From: Gammaproteobacteria bacterium
GTDB taxonomy: Bacteria; Pseudomonadota; Gammaproteobacteria; UBA6429; Thiohalophilaceae
Reading direction: 5' to 3'
Assembly (NCBI GenBank): GCA_030594815.1
Contig: JAUVEN010000016.1
Span: forward strand, 1 to 35,527
DNA: 35,527 nucleotides
Shown here: piece by piece, positions 14,225 to 22,041 of the stretch
Position numbering within the stretch: position 1 is the stretch's first letter
Layout: each line of letters opens with the position of its first letter
Made by a program: the position numbers and the translations under genes
The notes under the pieces: model-generated
The model's input: the letters and a program-made list of their open reading frames with translations, nothing else
Told to the model about the DNA's origin: nothing
The model's database searches: none

Positions 14225-14740
14225 ATGTCATTTTTACTTGAAACATTTGAGATTCCTTTATGGTTTCTTGTTTTTGCCTTTGCCTGTGCGGCACCGCTGT
14301 GGATTAAGTGGTACCAACTATTTTATCGAAAATTTATTGTAACGGGTGTGTTAAAAAAGAATCTTAATAAAGCGGGTGATGCGGCAGAAGAACGAGCAAA
14401 CATTTTAAAAAAGGCCACAGATAACTGGAATTCAGTTTCAGAACATGATCTTAATACGGCGAGTACGGAAAAAAAGAAACATGAGCATTTAGTGACAGAA
14501 GCAGAACAACCTTACGTAAAAATTGTTTTAAAAACATTAGCGATAAATGGTGATGCCGGTATGCTAATACAGTCCATTGCAGATAAGTTGGAAATAAACA
14601 GTATTGAAATAAAAAACTCACTTGCTTATTTAGAGAAGAATGAGTTTGTAGACGTTGTTGCAGCAGGAAATGGTACAAAATATTACTTGTCTGCACGCGG
14701 AAAAAAATACTGCATTAAACGCGGTTACATAACAGAATGA
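14225..14740 (+). CDS. Membrane-anchored winged-helix protein, paralogue 1
   Basis: A 171-residue protein. Residues about 10-28 (IPLWFLVFAFACAAPLWIKW) form one membrane span near the N terminus. A basic, variable linker (30-95) follows, then a winged-helix-like domain (about 96-171): VLKTLAINGDAG...IADKLEINSIEIKNSLAYLEK followed by a wing (GNGTKYYLSARGKKYC). Such domains usually bind DNA, here held at the membrane. It is the first of two tandem paralogues with matching ribosome leaders (GGAGTTAATT). The target and signal are unknown. Confidence 0.75.
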   Translation: MSFLLETFEIPLWFLVFAFACAAPLWIKWYQLFYRKFIVTGVLKKNLNKAGDAAEERANILKKATDNWNSVSEHDLNTASTEKKKHEHLVTEAEQPYVKIVLKTLAINGDAGMLIQSIADKLEINSIEIKNSLAYLEKNEFVDVVAAGNGTKYYLSARGKKYCIKRGYITE

Positions 14741-14776
14741 TTTTAAGCCGTTAGTAATAGAGGGAGTTAATTCTAT

Positions 14777-15298
14777 ATGTCTTTTTTCTTTGAAACGATT
14801 GCGATTCCTTTCTGGTTTATTGTTTTTGTCTTCGGTAGCGCCGCACCACTTTGGTTTAAATGGTATAAAAAGTTTCATAAAAAATTTATTTCTACTGGAA
14901 AGCTACTTAAAAAATTTAAACCGGCTAAGTCTGATGCGGAGATGAAAGTTGATATATTAAAAAAAGCGACTGATAACTGGAATGAAAACAGTGAGCTCTC
15001 TGGTTTTTCTGAAAGTAAAGTTAAAAAAAGAAAGCCTGTTAAAAAGAGTATTGACCCAGTTAAAAAACACAACATCAAAAATGTATTAAAAGTGTTAGCT
15101 GAAAGTGGAGAGGCAGGCGTCTTGCCTCGATCAATTTCAGATAAAACCAGTATTGACACTATCGAGACAAAGAGTGCCTTAACATATTTGATTGAAAAAA
15201 ATTATGTAGAAGAAATTAATAGTACAAATGGGACAAAGTATTACTTAACGGGACTGGGACGTAAATATTGTATTAATAAGAAGTACATAGAAAGCTAA
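14777..15298 (+). CDS. Membrane-anchored winged-helix protein, paralogue 2
   Basis: A 173-residue protein colinear with the preceding gene. It shares the start MSF...ET..IP.WF, the span ending AAPLW.KWY, the linker KKATDNWN, and the winged helix with NGTKYYL and GRKYCI near the end. The linker is more lysine-rich (KVKKRKPVKK, about 80-95). The two proteins are clearly products of a tandem duplication that included the leader GGAGTTAATTCTAT. A heterodimer at the membrane is a possibility. The following CWC gene begins 4 nt after its stop. Confidence 0.75.
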   Translation: MSFFFETIAIPFWFIVFVFGSAAPLWFKWYKKFHKKFISTGKLLKKFKPAKSDAEMKVDILKKATDNWNENSELSGFSESKVKKRKPVKKSIDPVKKHNIKNVLKVLAESGEAGVLPRSISDKTSIDTIETKSALTYLIEKNYVEEINSTNGTKYYLTGLGRKYCINKKYIES

Positions 15299-15302
15299 TA
15301 GA

Positions 15303-15539
15303 ATGCCAAAACACGAAAAGAAACAGTGTCCTCGTTGTGCTACAGAGTTTGAATGTAAAACAGGCTCAATCCTCTTATGCCAATGCTCAAAAATTGAAAT
15401 GACAGAAGAACAACTTGAATACAGTAATAGCCAGTATAATGACTGTTTATGCCTGTCGTGTTTAAAAGAGTTACAAACAGAATTCAATGTATTGTCATAC
15501 AATGAAAATATTAAAAATATTCTTTTAGGCCGTTCTTAA
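15303..15539 (+). CDS. Cysteine-rich CWC family protein
   Basis: A 78-residue protein with cysteines in CPRCATEFECKTGSILLCQC and later DCLCLSCLKEL. This is the pattern of the Cysteine-rich CWC family, presumed to bind zinc or another metal; function unknown. The start lies 4 nt after the winged-helix paralogue stop, suggesting co-translation. Residues about 60-78 form a short tail without motifs. Confidence 0.85.
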   Translation: MPKHEKKQCPRCATEFECKTGSILLCQCSKIEMTEEQLEYSNSQYNDCLCLSCLKELQTEFNVLSYNENIKNILLGRS

Positions 15540-15561
15540 ATTTGTAATATCTGAGTATAAT
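15533..15561 (+). promoter_or_regulatory. Putative sigma70 promoter for yaaA
   Basis: A perfect -10 TATAAT lies at 15556-15561. A poor -35 (TTCTTA, 15533-15538) precedes it by 17 bp, 43 nt before the yaaA ATG. A weak -35 would suit an activator-dependent promoter. In E. coli yaaA is under OxyR; no OxyR site was identified here. Confidence 0.4.
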
Positions 15562-15603
15562 TTCGCTTTATATTCTTTTCCCTAATTCTTAAGTGAACCA
15601 ATA

Positions 15604-16374
15604 ATGTTAATAGTAATATCCCCTGCAAAAACACTGGATTATGAAACACCGCCCAAGACCAAGGTATTTACAACACCTGATTATCTGAACCACTCACAGC
15701 GACTCATTAATCGCTTGAGAAACTTTTCTTCTCTTGATATTTCTGATCTTATGAGTGTGAGCGCAAAAATTGCTGATTTGAATTTTGATCGTTATGAGTC
15801 ATGGAAAAAGCCTTTCACGCAAAAAAATGCTAAACAGGCTGTCTTAGCGTTTAAAGGCGATGTTTACACCGGTCTGGATGCAGAGACATTTAATGCCGCT
15901 GACTTTAAATTTGCGCAGAATCATCTACGTGTTCTTTCCGGGCTTTATGGCTTATTACGGCCTTTAGATCTTATGCAGCCGTATCGTCTCGAAATGGGAA
16001 CAAGATTAAAAACGGATACAGGTAAAAACCTATACGAATTCTGGGGCTCGGATATTACAGAAGGTCTGAATAAACAGTTGAAAAAGATAAAATCAGACAC
16101 ATTAATTAATTTAGCATCGAATGAATATTTTAAATCAGTAAAACCTAAAGAGTTAGATGCTGAGATAATCACGCCGGCATTTAAAGAATTTAAAAATGGT
16201 GATTATAAGATGATCGGGATTTACGCGAAAAAAGCGCGTGGTTTATTAAGTCGATACATTATCCAGAATAAATTGAGTGATCCCGAAGATATTAAATTAT
16301 TTAACGAAGATGGTTATAAGTTTAATAAAAAATTATCTAATGGCAATAACTGGGTCTTTACACGTAAACAATAA
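15604..16374 (+). CDS. yaaA: Peroxide stress protein YaaA
   Basis: A 256-residue protein matching the YaaA/DUF328 (UPF0246) family along its full length. Hallmarks are the start MLIVISPAKTLDYE, FKGDVYTGLDA, LRVLSGLYGLLRPLDLMQPYRLEMG, NLASNEYFKSV and FKNGDYKMIGIYAKKARG. In E. coli YaaA lowers free iron during peroxide stress and so limits Fenton damage to DNA and protein; structurally it has a cantaloupe fold that binds DNA. ATG 15604 is preceded by a TATAAT box but only a weak ribosome site. DUF4389 and GST genes follow closely. Confidence 0.95.
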   Translation: MLIVISPAKTLDYETPPKTKVFTTPDYLNHSQRLINRLRNFSSLDISDLMSVSAKIADLNFDRYESWKKPFTQKNAKQAVLAFKGDVYTGLDAETFNAADFKFAQNHLRVLSGLYGLLRPLDLMQPYRLEMGTRLKTDTGKNLYEFWGSDITEGLNKQLKKIKSDTLINLASNEYFKSVKPKELDAEIITPAFKEFKNGDYKMIGIYAKKARGLLSRYIIQNKLSDPEDIKLFNEDGYKFNKKLSNGNNWVFTRKQ

Positions 16375-16397
16375 ATATAAAAGTTTGGAGAAAGATA

Positions 16398-16736
16398 ATG
16401 GATGAAGAATTAAAGCAAAATATCAAAGAACGTAAAACCTGGCTGCGTGGTTTGTACATGCTTTTGTTTTTAGTGTTTTATAGTGTCGCAAAAGTGATTA
16501 TTTTTGCTGTTATTGCCTTCCAGTTTATTCTGTCTTTGTTGACGGGTAAAACAAATGATCGCCTGGTTAAACTGGGGCAAAGTTTAAGTACTTATTTGTA
16601 CCAAATTCTGATTTTTCTTACCTTTAATAGTAATGAACATCCTTATCCCTTTGGTGCCTGGCCTAAAGGAGCGCCGACTGTGAAAAAACAGCCTAAACAA
16701 ATTAAAGAAGATAGCCCGGAAGAGAAAAAGGATTAA
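16398..16736 (+). CDS. DUF4389 membrane protein
   Basis: A 112-residue protein. An N-terminal basic segment (ERKTWLRGLYMLLF) leads into a long hydrophobic stretch (about 17-51), followed by the LVKLGQSLSTYLYQILIFLTFNSNEHPYPFG core typical of DUF4389 and a charged disordered tail (about 90-112). Function unknown; membrane location is clear. GGAG precedes ATG 16398. It sits between yaaA and a glutathione S-transferase with short gaps (23 and 8 nt), so the three likely form an operon. Confidence 0.85.
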   Translation: MDEELKQNIKERKTWLRGLYMLLFLVFYSVAKVIIFAVIAFQFILSLLTGKTNDRLVKLGQSLSTYLYQILIFLTFNSNEHPYPFGAWPKGAPTVKKQPKQIKEDSPEEKKD

Positions 16737-16744
16737 CTTCTTTT

Positions 16745-17353
16745 ATGAAACTTTACTATTCAACGACTTCACCGTTTGTTCGCAAGGTAAATGTTTTAGC
16801 GATTGAAGTTGGATTAGATAAACAAATTGAGTGGGTTACAACCAATCCATGGCAAGCGGAAGATAACTTAACCGCTGAAAATCCACTATCTAAAATTCCA
16901 ACTTTGATTACTGCTGATGAAAGCGTGATCTATGATTCACGAGTGATTTGTGAATATCTTGATTCGCGGCATGATGGCAACAAGATGATTCCTGCAGAGG
17001 GTGAGGGTCGCTGGCAGGTTTTGCGTTTACAGGCTCTGGCAGATGGTATCCTGGAAGCGGGCATTTTACGTTTTCTGGAAAGAAAACGTTCTGCAGAACA
17101 GCAATCAGAAGATTTTGACAGCATGCAAAAAATGTCTGTTGAGCGTGGATTAAATTATTTAGAAAATACAGTATCGGATTGGGGATCTAATTTAGATCTT
17201 GGCGTGCTGAGTGTTGCTTGCACATTAGGTTGGCTGGACTTTCGTTTTGCCAATGATAAATGGCGAGCAAATCGTTCAAAATTGACAGGCTGGTATGAGT
17301 CGTTTTCAAAACGCCCTTCAATGATAAATACTATACCAACCGATCCAACTTAA
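16745..17353 (+). CDS. Glutathione S-transferase family protein
   Basis: A 202-residue GST. The thioredoxin-like N-terminal domain (1-76) begins MKLYYSTTSPFVRKV, with a serine/threonine active-site turn, the cis-proline NPLSKIPTL and the glutathione-contacting DSRVICEYLD. The helical C-terminal domain (85-202) contains the N-capping-type segment LSVACTLGWLDFRF. It resembles bacterial GSTs of the YibF type. Likely role: conjugation or reduction of electrophiles, which fits an operon with YaaA; the substrate is unknown. Confidence 0.9.
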   Translation: MKLYYSTTSPFVRKVNVLAIEVGLDKQIEWVTTNPWQAEDNLTAENPLSKIPTLITADESVIYDSRVICEYLDSRHDGNKMIPAEGEGRWQVLRLQALADGILEAGILRFLERKRSAEQQSEDFDSMQKMSVERGLNYLENTVSDWGSNLDLGVLSVACTLGWLDFRFANDKWRANRSKLTGWYESFSKRPSMINTIPTDPT

Positions 17354-17378
17354 TTTATCGATTATTTCTACTTCACAC

Positions 17379-17561
17379 TTAATCCAGAGGCGTGTATTGC
17401 AGACCTGCGCATTCTACTCTGGCAGCATTACTGCTTCTAATTAACTCAAGAAATACGGTCGCTTCATTTTGAGAATCGAATGGACCATCAAATCCCATCG
17501 CTGTTTCAACATACCAGCCATTATTACTAATTTTAACGATTTGTAAATTATTGCTTTGCAT
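17379..17561 (-). CDS. Small protein related to DUF6316
   Basis: A 60-residue protein with WYVETAMGFDGPFDSQNEA, a pattern also found in the 64-residue protein at 21814-22008 (WYFAIRDGKDCGPFATQQDA). Both have a W-(Y/F) strand, a GPF turn and an acidic helix, as in DUF6316 proteins (function unknown). It is convergent with the GST gene, 25 nt apart. AGAG lies upstream of the ATG at 17561. Confidence 0.7.
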   Translation of the reverse strand: MQSNNLQIVKISNNGWYVETAMGFDGPFDSQNEATVFLELIRSSNAARVECAGLQYTPLD

Positions 17562-17772
17562 ATATATAAGCTCTTTATCAGTTTTGATTGAATCTAAATA
17601 TGGAGTAAATGTTGATGTTTTTAATTGATCTGGATCAATTAATATTAAAACTACAAAATGTATGGTCTAAATAAATATTTGCTAATTAAAATTGTTAGCT
17701 AAAATGCTGCAGATAAAGTGATGATTTTGTAGATCCGTCTATAATTACAAGAATAAGATGTAGGTGATCGTT

Positions 17773-18033
17773 ATGGATGAACGTCGATTTGATACTCGGA
17801 AACTGGTTAGTACACCTGTACGGTTATATCACTCAGAGATTGGCCGTGTGGATGGTGTCATCAATGATATTTCAGATGGCGGGGCTGCTATAAGGTTAAA
17901 CTCATTTAAGAGCTTGAATGTCGATACAACCGAAAACGCCTTGTTCTTACGACCAATAAACCTGGATGTTTTATTTCCTGTGTCTTATCTCAGGCAAACT
18001 GCATCAGAGGTTGTCGTAAAATTTTTAGAGTAA
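17773..18033 (+). CDS. PilZ-domain protein 1
   Basis: An 86-residue single-domain PilZ protein. The c-di-GMP-binding motifs are visible: R5-FDT-R9 (RxxxR) at the N terminus and DISDGG (DxSxxG) near residue 35. It has no output domain, so it should act as a c-di-GMP receptor adapter that contacts a partner protein. The ATG at 17773 (MDERRF) is preferred over a GTG at 17764, with TAGGTGAT just upstream. It ends before a strong terminator at 18084-18112. Confidence 0.85.
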   Translation: MDERRFDTRKLVSTPVRLYHSEIGRVDGVINDISDGGAAIRLNSFKSLNVDTTENALFLRPINLDVLFPVSYLRQTASEVVVKFLE

Positions 18034-18083
18034 TAATCACTGAAATTCAGTTATTCAATGTTCTCTCAATTTTATTAAAAAAT

Positions 18084-18112
18084 AAAACCACGTTCTAAGA
18101 ACGTGGTTTTTT
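18084..18112 (+). terminator. Rho-independent terminator after PilZ 1
   Basis: A perfect 12-bp stem, AAAACCACGTTC (18084-18095) and GAACGTGGTTTT (18099-18110), with loop TAA, is followed by a T run (18107-18112). It lies 50 nt after the PilZ stop. Confidence 0.9.
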
Positions 18113-18116
18113 ACTT

Positions 18117-18227
18117 TTAATCTGAAGGAACGGCGCTAACCACTTTATGGGCTTCAAACTAGTCTAAAAAGCGCTTCATATTGTCACCTTTAAACAGGGG
18201 CCCATTGTGGCGCCATAATCTAAATAC
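18117..18227 (-). pseudogene. Possible decayed gene remnant
   Basis: On the minus strand the frame ending at TAA 18117-18119 reads VFRLWRHNGPLFKGDNMKRF-LD-stop-FEAHKVVSAVPSD. An internal TAG and a TAG just before the first valine break it. The composition is protein-like, but no family was recognised. It may be the C-terminal relic of a lost gene, or chance. Confidence 0.3.
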
Positions 18228-18565
18228 CTAACGGACGTACTCGATTGCTCTAATCATTTTTGTTCGATTAGAATACATCCAGCACTGCTCTGATATCAGT
18301 ACACATTACTGTTTTACTTAACTCAGAAGTATCGAATATGTGGCTGTTTATTTATGCACTTTAGAGTTAGGATGAACACATGAATTTATCCTGATTAGCA
18401 CCAAAATTACTTTCTAAAAGTCCGACTTTTGGGTGATTACAGAATGATAAAATAACGTTAATATGCAGCTGACAGGTTCTAAAAACGTGATTACAAACGA
18501 ATTATAACCATATGATTACCGGTATACTTAGAAAAATAAACAAAAGCAGCGAAGTAGCATTATTA
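18228..18565. other. Intergenic stretch without recognised gene
   Basis: AT-rich DNA between the remnant and the second PilZ gene. I see no hairpin terminator, repeat copy or convincing ORF. An in-frame ATG at 18512 could extend the PilZ protein upstream by 18 residues. Confidence 0.4.
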
Positions 18566-18889
18566 ATGACAAATAAAAGGGAACAACTGCGTAAAATAGT
18601 CAATGCTCCGGTAAAGCTGAGTCATTCGGTTTTTGGGGAGATTAAAGCTGTTACTGGTGATATTTCAAATACGGGTGTGTTTGTTCGTATGGACGATAAA
18701 CCGGCATTACCGAAAGGTGCACACATCAAATTGCAGTTTTTGAGTTCAGTTTATCCAAATGTGAGTTTTAATACTCGTGTTGTACGTGTAACAGATGAAG
18801 GATTCGGACTTGTATTTGTTGATTATGAATATGGTGGTGATCGTTTCTCTATGAATAAGTTAAAGCATATCTGGAATCAGGAAGTCTGA
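18566..18889 (+). CDS. PilZ-domain protein 2
   Basis: A 107-residue PilZ protein. R-EQL-R (RxxxR) lies near the start and GDISNTGVFVRM (DxSxxG) near residue 35, so c-di-GMP binding is expected. TRVVRVTDEGFGLVFVDY forms the later barrel strands. A TfpZ-like or motility adapter role is possible but not shown. The start is uncertain: ATG 18566 aligns with other PilZ proteins, while ATG 18512 adds 18 residues; neither has a clear ribosome site. Confidence 0.8.
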   Translation: MTNKREQLRKIVNAPVKLSHSVFGEIKAVTGDISNTGVFVRMDDKPALPKGAHIKLQFLSSVYPNVSFNTRVVRVTDEGFGLVFVDYEYGGDRFSMNKLKHIWNQEV

Positions 18890-19095
18890 TTTCATAACGC
18901 ACTATATTCGCTGTTCAGGCTTACTTCATTTCCCTCTTATATCCATTTTGATTATTATAAAGATCATATAAAGCATTCGTTTCTTTTGTCTTCAATTAAA
19001 TACTTTGATATTTGAAAACTGAGTATTTTAATCAGGAATAAATGTTCGACCTTATTTGACAAGATAGATAACAATAACTGACCGGACAAACCTGC

Positions 19096-20061
19096 ATGCT
19101 GTTTTTTCCCTTTCGCGTAGATCTTAATTTTAATCGTATCCCTTTGCTTACGATTTTAATTTGCGTTGTCTGTTTGTTTACTTATATAAGGCAAGAAGCC
19201 AGTTTTGATGAAATGCAAAAAGCATCAAAAGAATACTGCCAGAAAGATCATGAAAGAATGTTCTGGTTAGTGATTGAGAAAGTTTATGGTGAGCGCGATG
19301 TAGAAGCGTGTAGCAGTGTTTTTTATCATATCCATTCATACAAAATCCCCGACCAGAGAATTGATGAACTGGTGGAGCAAGCTGATAAGTTTAATAGCCG
19401 TACAGAATTATCAAGTCGAATTATTATTCGCGGCATGCTGGAAGAAAAATATCGCGAATTCAGACTAAGTGGTGTTGATAAAGATTTAACAACTGAGCTG
19501 ATGTATGAGCCGCATTCATATAATCTGAAAAATATGATTACGGCTGCTTTTGCTCATGGTAGCTGGGATCACTTACTGGGCAATTTATTCTTCTTTTTTG
19601 CTTTTGCCGCGTCCATTGAAATGATTTTAGGTATGTTGCGATACACGCTTATTTTTGCTTCGCTGGCAATAGGTACACATTTATCATACTCGCTGGCGAT
19701 GGTGAATATAAATGAAGCATTACCCACATTAGGTTTATCCGGAGTGGTAATGGGAATGATTGGTGTTTTTGTTTACTTAATGCCCAAAATAAATATTCGT
19801 TGTTTTCTATGGTTTTTTGTTATTTTCCGAATAGTAAAAGTTCCTGCCTGGTTGTTAGCAGCATGGTATGTCAGCTGGGATATCTATGCGCTTTATTTCT
19901 CAGAAGATCAGTCCGCCATTAATTTTATTGCGCATGTTAGCGGGGCAACGATAGGTTTTGGATTAGGTCTCATTTTCCTGGTTGAACGCAAAGAAGAAAT
20001 TGAAGAGGAAATAAGGCTACATCAGCAAGCAGAAGAACTACACTTAGATGAAGAGGGGTAG
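19096..20061 (+). CDS. Rhomboid-family intramembrane serine protease
   Basis: A 321-residue protein. A first span (about 13-30) precedes a long polar domain of about 115 residues. The rhomboid core follows: HGSWDHLLGN (154-163), catalytic S215 in GLSG (213-216), and catalytic H280 in AHVSG. The Ser-His dyad for cleavage within the membrane is intact. The long insert between span 1 and the core, with charged helices and two cysteines (C48, C72), is larger than in GlpG-like enzymes and may select substrates. A charged C-terminal tail follows the last span. It lies between PilZ genes; substrates are unknown. Confidence 0.9.
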   Translation: MLFFPFRVDLNFNRIPLLTILICVVCLFTYIRQEASFDEMQKASKEYCQKDHERMFWLVIEKVYGERDVEACSSVFYHIHSYKIPDQRIDELVEQADKFNSRTELSSRIIIRGMLEEKYREFRLSGVDKDLTTELMYEPHSYNLKNMITAAFAHGSWDHLLGNLFFFFAFAASIEMILGMLRYTLIFASLAIGTHLSYSLAMVNINEALPTLGLSGVVMGMIGVFVYLMPKINIRCFLWFFVIFRIVKVPAWLLAAWYVSWDIYALYFSEDQSAINFIAHVSGATIGFGLGLIFLVERKEEIEEEIRLHQQAEELHLDEEG

Positions 20062-20150
20062 TTACTTAATCTCATTACTTCGTTAATTTAACATTAGTTT
20101 TCTGGTGTTTGGGGGGCTTGGGCGCTTTAATGAGATTTAAGGAGAAATCT

Positions 20151-20429
20151 ATGAACAGCAAGGATAAAAGAAAACATCGTCGAACGGTATTTAACAGGGA
20201 TATCTTATTAGACTCTGTTGATGGTAAAAAGGCAGTTATAAAAGCGAATGATATTTCAACCTCAGGTATCGGTTTATATGCGGATATGCCCCGGATTAAG
20301 GGTGAATTACTTCGCTTAACGTTTGACCTTGTTCAAAATGGTTTTAAGCGGGAAATTAATATTGCCGGTGAAGTGAAGCATGTAGAGCTGGCCGATCACG
20401 GTTATAATTTTGGTGTAAGATTTCTTTAA
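20151..20429 (+). CDS. PilZ-domain protein 3
   Basis: A 92-residue PilZ protein. The N-terminal RKHRRTVF cluster provides the basic c-di-GMP motif, and NDISTSGIGLY the DxSxxG motif. A clear AAGGAG (20139-20144) fixes ATG 20151 over an in-frame ATG at 20109. It is the third single PilZ domain within 2.7 kb and is divergent enough from the other two to be a separate receptor. Confidence 0.85.
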   Translation: MNSKDKRKHRRTVFNRDILLDSVDGKKAVIKANDISTSGIGLYADMPRIKGELLRLTFDLVQNGFKREINIAGEVKHVELADHGYNFGVRFL

Positions 20430-20434
20430 GTTAT

Positions 20435-20803
20435 TTAGTTTAAGTTATAATTTTTATCCTGTGCAAGTGCATCTGTTGGTAAAATTCGTTCTTGAGTAAC
20501 ACGCCACTTTCCATCATCTTCACGCGTAATAGCAATCACCACATTTGTCGCGTTCTTTGTTTTATCTTTTGCTTCAATATGTTCAATGGTTTTAAACATA
20601 ATGACGGACTCAGTTGAATTTATAATGTCTATATTTTCATAGCTCACTGCGTTAACGAGTTTTTCGTTAAATTCATTCTCACATTGCCTAAACCAATCAT
20701 CATAACTAATTGATTCAAATCCTGGCACGCCAAATACTCCTACCTCTTTTGAAATTAAGCTCATGTATTTTTCAAAGTCATGCTGGCTTGCTGATTTTGC
20801 CAT
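20435..20803 (-). CDS. NTF2/SnoaL-like domain protein with unclear start
   Basis: The frame gives an NTF2-like fold: helix 1 (IKIFLSDMAKSASQHDFEKY), then VGVFGVPG...YDDWFRQCENEF and strands VIMFKTIEHIEA and KWRVTQERI. The only ATG in a sensible place, 20803, cuts helix 1. Upstream the frame stays open and overlaps the end of the protease gene (stop at 20844) without ATG, GTG or TTG outside the protease coding region. GGAG lies before an ATA codon there. A rare start codon, a start inside the protease gene (GTG 20947) or a +1 frameshift at the protease stop are all possible. Function unknown. Confidence 0.6.
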   Translation of the reverse strand: MAKSASQHDFEKYMSLISKEVGVFGVPGFESISYDDWFRQCENEFNEKLVNAVSYENIDIINSTESVIMFKTIEHIEAKDKTKNATNVVIAITREDDGKWRVTQERILPTDALAQDKNYNLN

Positions 20804-20843
20804 GTCACTAAGAAATATTTTAATATTTTCTACCGATATACTC

Positions 20844-21626
20844 TTACTCCAGCCATAAAATTTCACGCGCGGTGTGCTTACCAATGATAACTTGATGTAA
20901 TCCTCCAGGTACAATGGATTGGGTTTCGGATTCAGGAATTTTACCACCCATTATTTCAGCAGTTTCCTGGGGATAAAGTGGCTCACGTGTTGCCTCTGCA
21001 TAGCCATTTGGAAAAATTGGCTGTCTTGTACTCAAATCATATTTATCTGTTGCACCTAAGGTGTGCAGGATTTCGTGGGTGATTACCACTGCATTGCTAT
21101 TCGTCATTTTTCTTTCCGCAAAGGCATTCACAATACCGAGCATACCTTGCTGTAAACCGAGTGAATGCGCCAGTGGTTGCCTGTCTTTGACCGTAAAATA
21201 TTTCACGAACATACGAATATGTGGTGCGGGGCCCTGGTAGGTATTTGCCTGATATGCCCAATAACGTAGCTGAAGACTCCACAGCATAATTTCCCAAACG
21301 GCCCCTGATTTTGGTGGTTCAGGCGGTAAAGATTTCACCTGGGGGGCGAGCTTGAGAGTGAATGGGTGCTTTAATGATAGGTTAAATTCTTGTGCTTCTT
21401 CGCTGATAAATTCTTCAATCGACTGAAAATCCTCCATATCCAGCTGATCGATGTAGTTCTGAGTGCTTTGGCTGTTATCTGCATTGATGGGATAAATAGC
21501 TATCCAGAGAGGCTGTTCCCAGCCTGTGCTTCTTTTGCTGGTGAGCCAGCTACCGAGGGCAACTCCGATTAAAATCATTGAGAGAATGAATATTCGCACA
21601 AGTTTAAAAAGTTTTCTTGCAGACAC
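20844..21626 (-). CDS. Membrane-anchored metzincin-like metalloprotease
   Basis: A 260-residue protein with an N-terminal membrane anchor (about 9-28) and an external domain. The zinc motif is H184-E-I-L-H188-T-L-G191-A-T-D194 (HExxHxxGxxD). GYAEATREPLYPQETAEIMGG follows in two parts, with M226 as a possible Met-turn. The third ligand would be Asp, as in snapalysin-type metzincins. Active-site residues are complete, so proteolysis is plausible; substrates are unknown. GTG 21626 is preceded by AGGAG. Its 3' end adjoins the NTF2-like frame on the same strand. Confidence 0.75.
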   Translation of the reverse strand: MSARKLFKLVRIFILSMILIGVALGSWLTSKRSTGWEQPLWIAIYPINADNSQSTQNYIDQLDMEDFQSIEEFISEEAQEFNLSLKHPFTLKLAPQVKSLPPEPPKSGAVWEIMLWSLQLRYWAYQANTYQGPAPHIRMFVKYFTVKDRQPLAHSLGLQQGMLGIVNAFAERKMTNSNAVVITHEILHTLGATDKYDLSTRQPIFPNGYAEATREPLYPQETAEIMGGKIPESETQSIVPGGLHQVIIGKHTAREILWLE

Positions 21627-21813
21627 GTAGCGGAATCTCCTATGGAAACACTATGGATTTAAGCCCTGAGAGTATCCCCGCAAAGCCTGTTTTGAAAAGG
21701 TGTGATTTAACAGTTGTTTAAACTCTGTACATGGCAATCCATGTTTTTCTTGATTAAACTTGGGATAGTTAGATAAAAGCCATATTTTGAAAAAAGTTAA
21801 AGGGACATCTGGA

Positions 21814-22008
21814 ATGGAATATCGAATGGGTGAAACAGGGCTGCTGCCGTTTAGAACAGGTCGGGTATTTAATATCGGTACGCAGTGGTATTTTGCTATT
21901 CGCGATGGCAAAGATTGTGGGCCTTTTGCAACTCAGCAGGATGCGACAAGTGAGTTGAATCTGTTTTTAAATGATTTTGAGGCCAAAAAAACCGCGTTAA
22001 TGAATTAA
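21814..22008 (+). CDS. DUF6316-like small protein
   Basis: A 64-residue protein with FRTGRVFNIGTQWYFAIRDG followed by KDCGPFATQQDA and an acidic helix. It resembles the small protein at 17379-17561. ATG 21814 is preferred over TTG 21787 because AAAGGGA lies 8-14 nt upstream. It faces away from the metalloprotease gene and is convergent with the lipoprotein gene. Function unknown. Confidence 0.75.
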   Translation: MEYRMGETGLLPFRTGRVFNIGTQWYFAIRDGKDCGPFATQQDATSELNLFLNDFEAKKTALMN

Positions 22009-22041
22009 ATCTAAATTAACGCAATTTCACCAAATTCTTCT

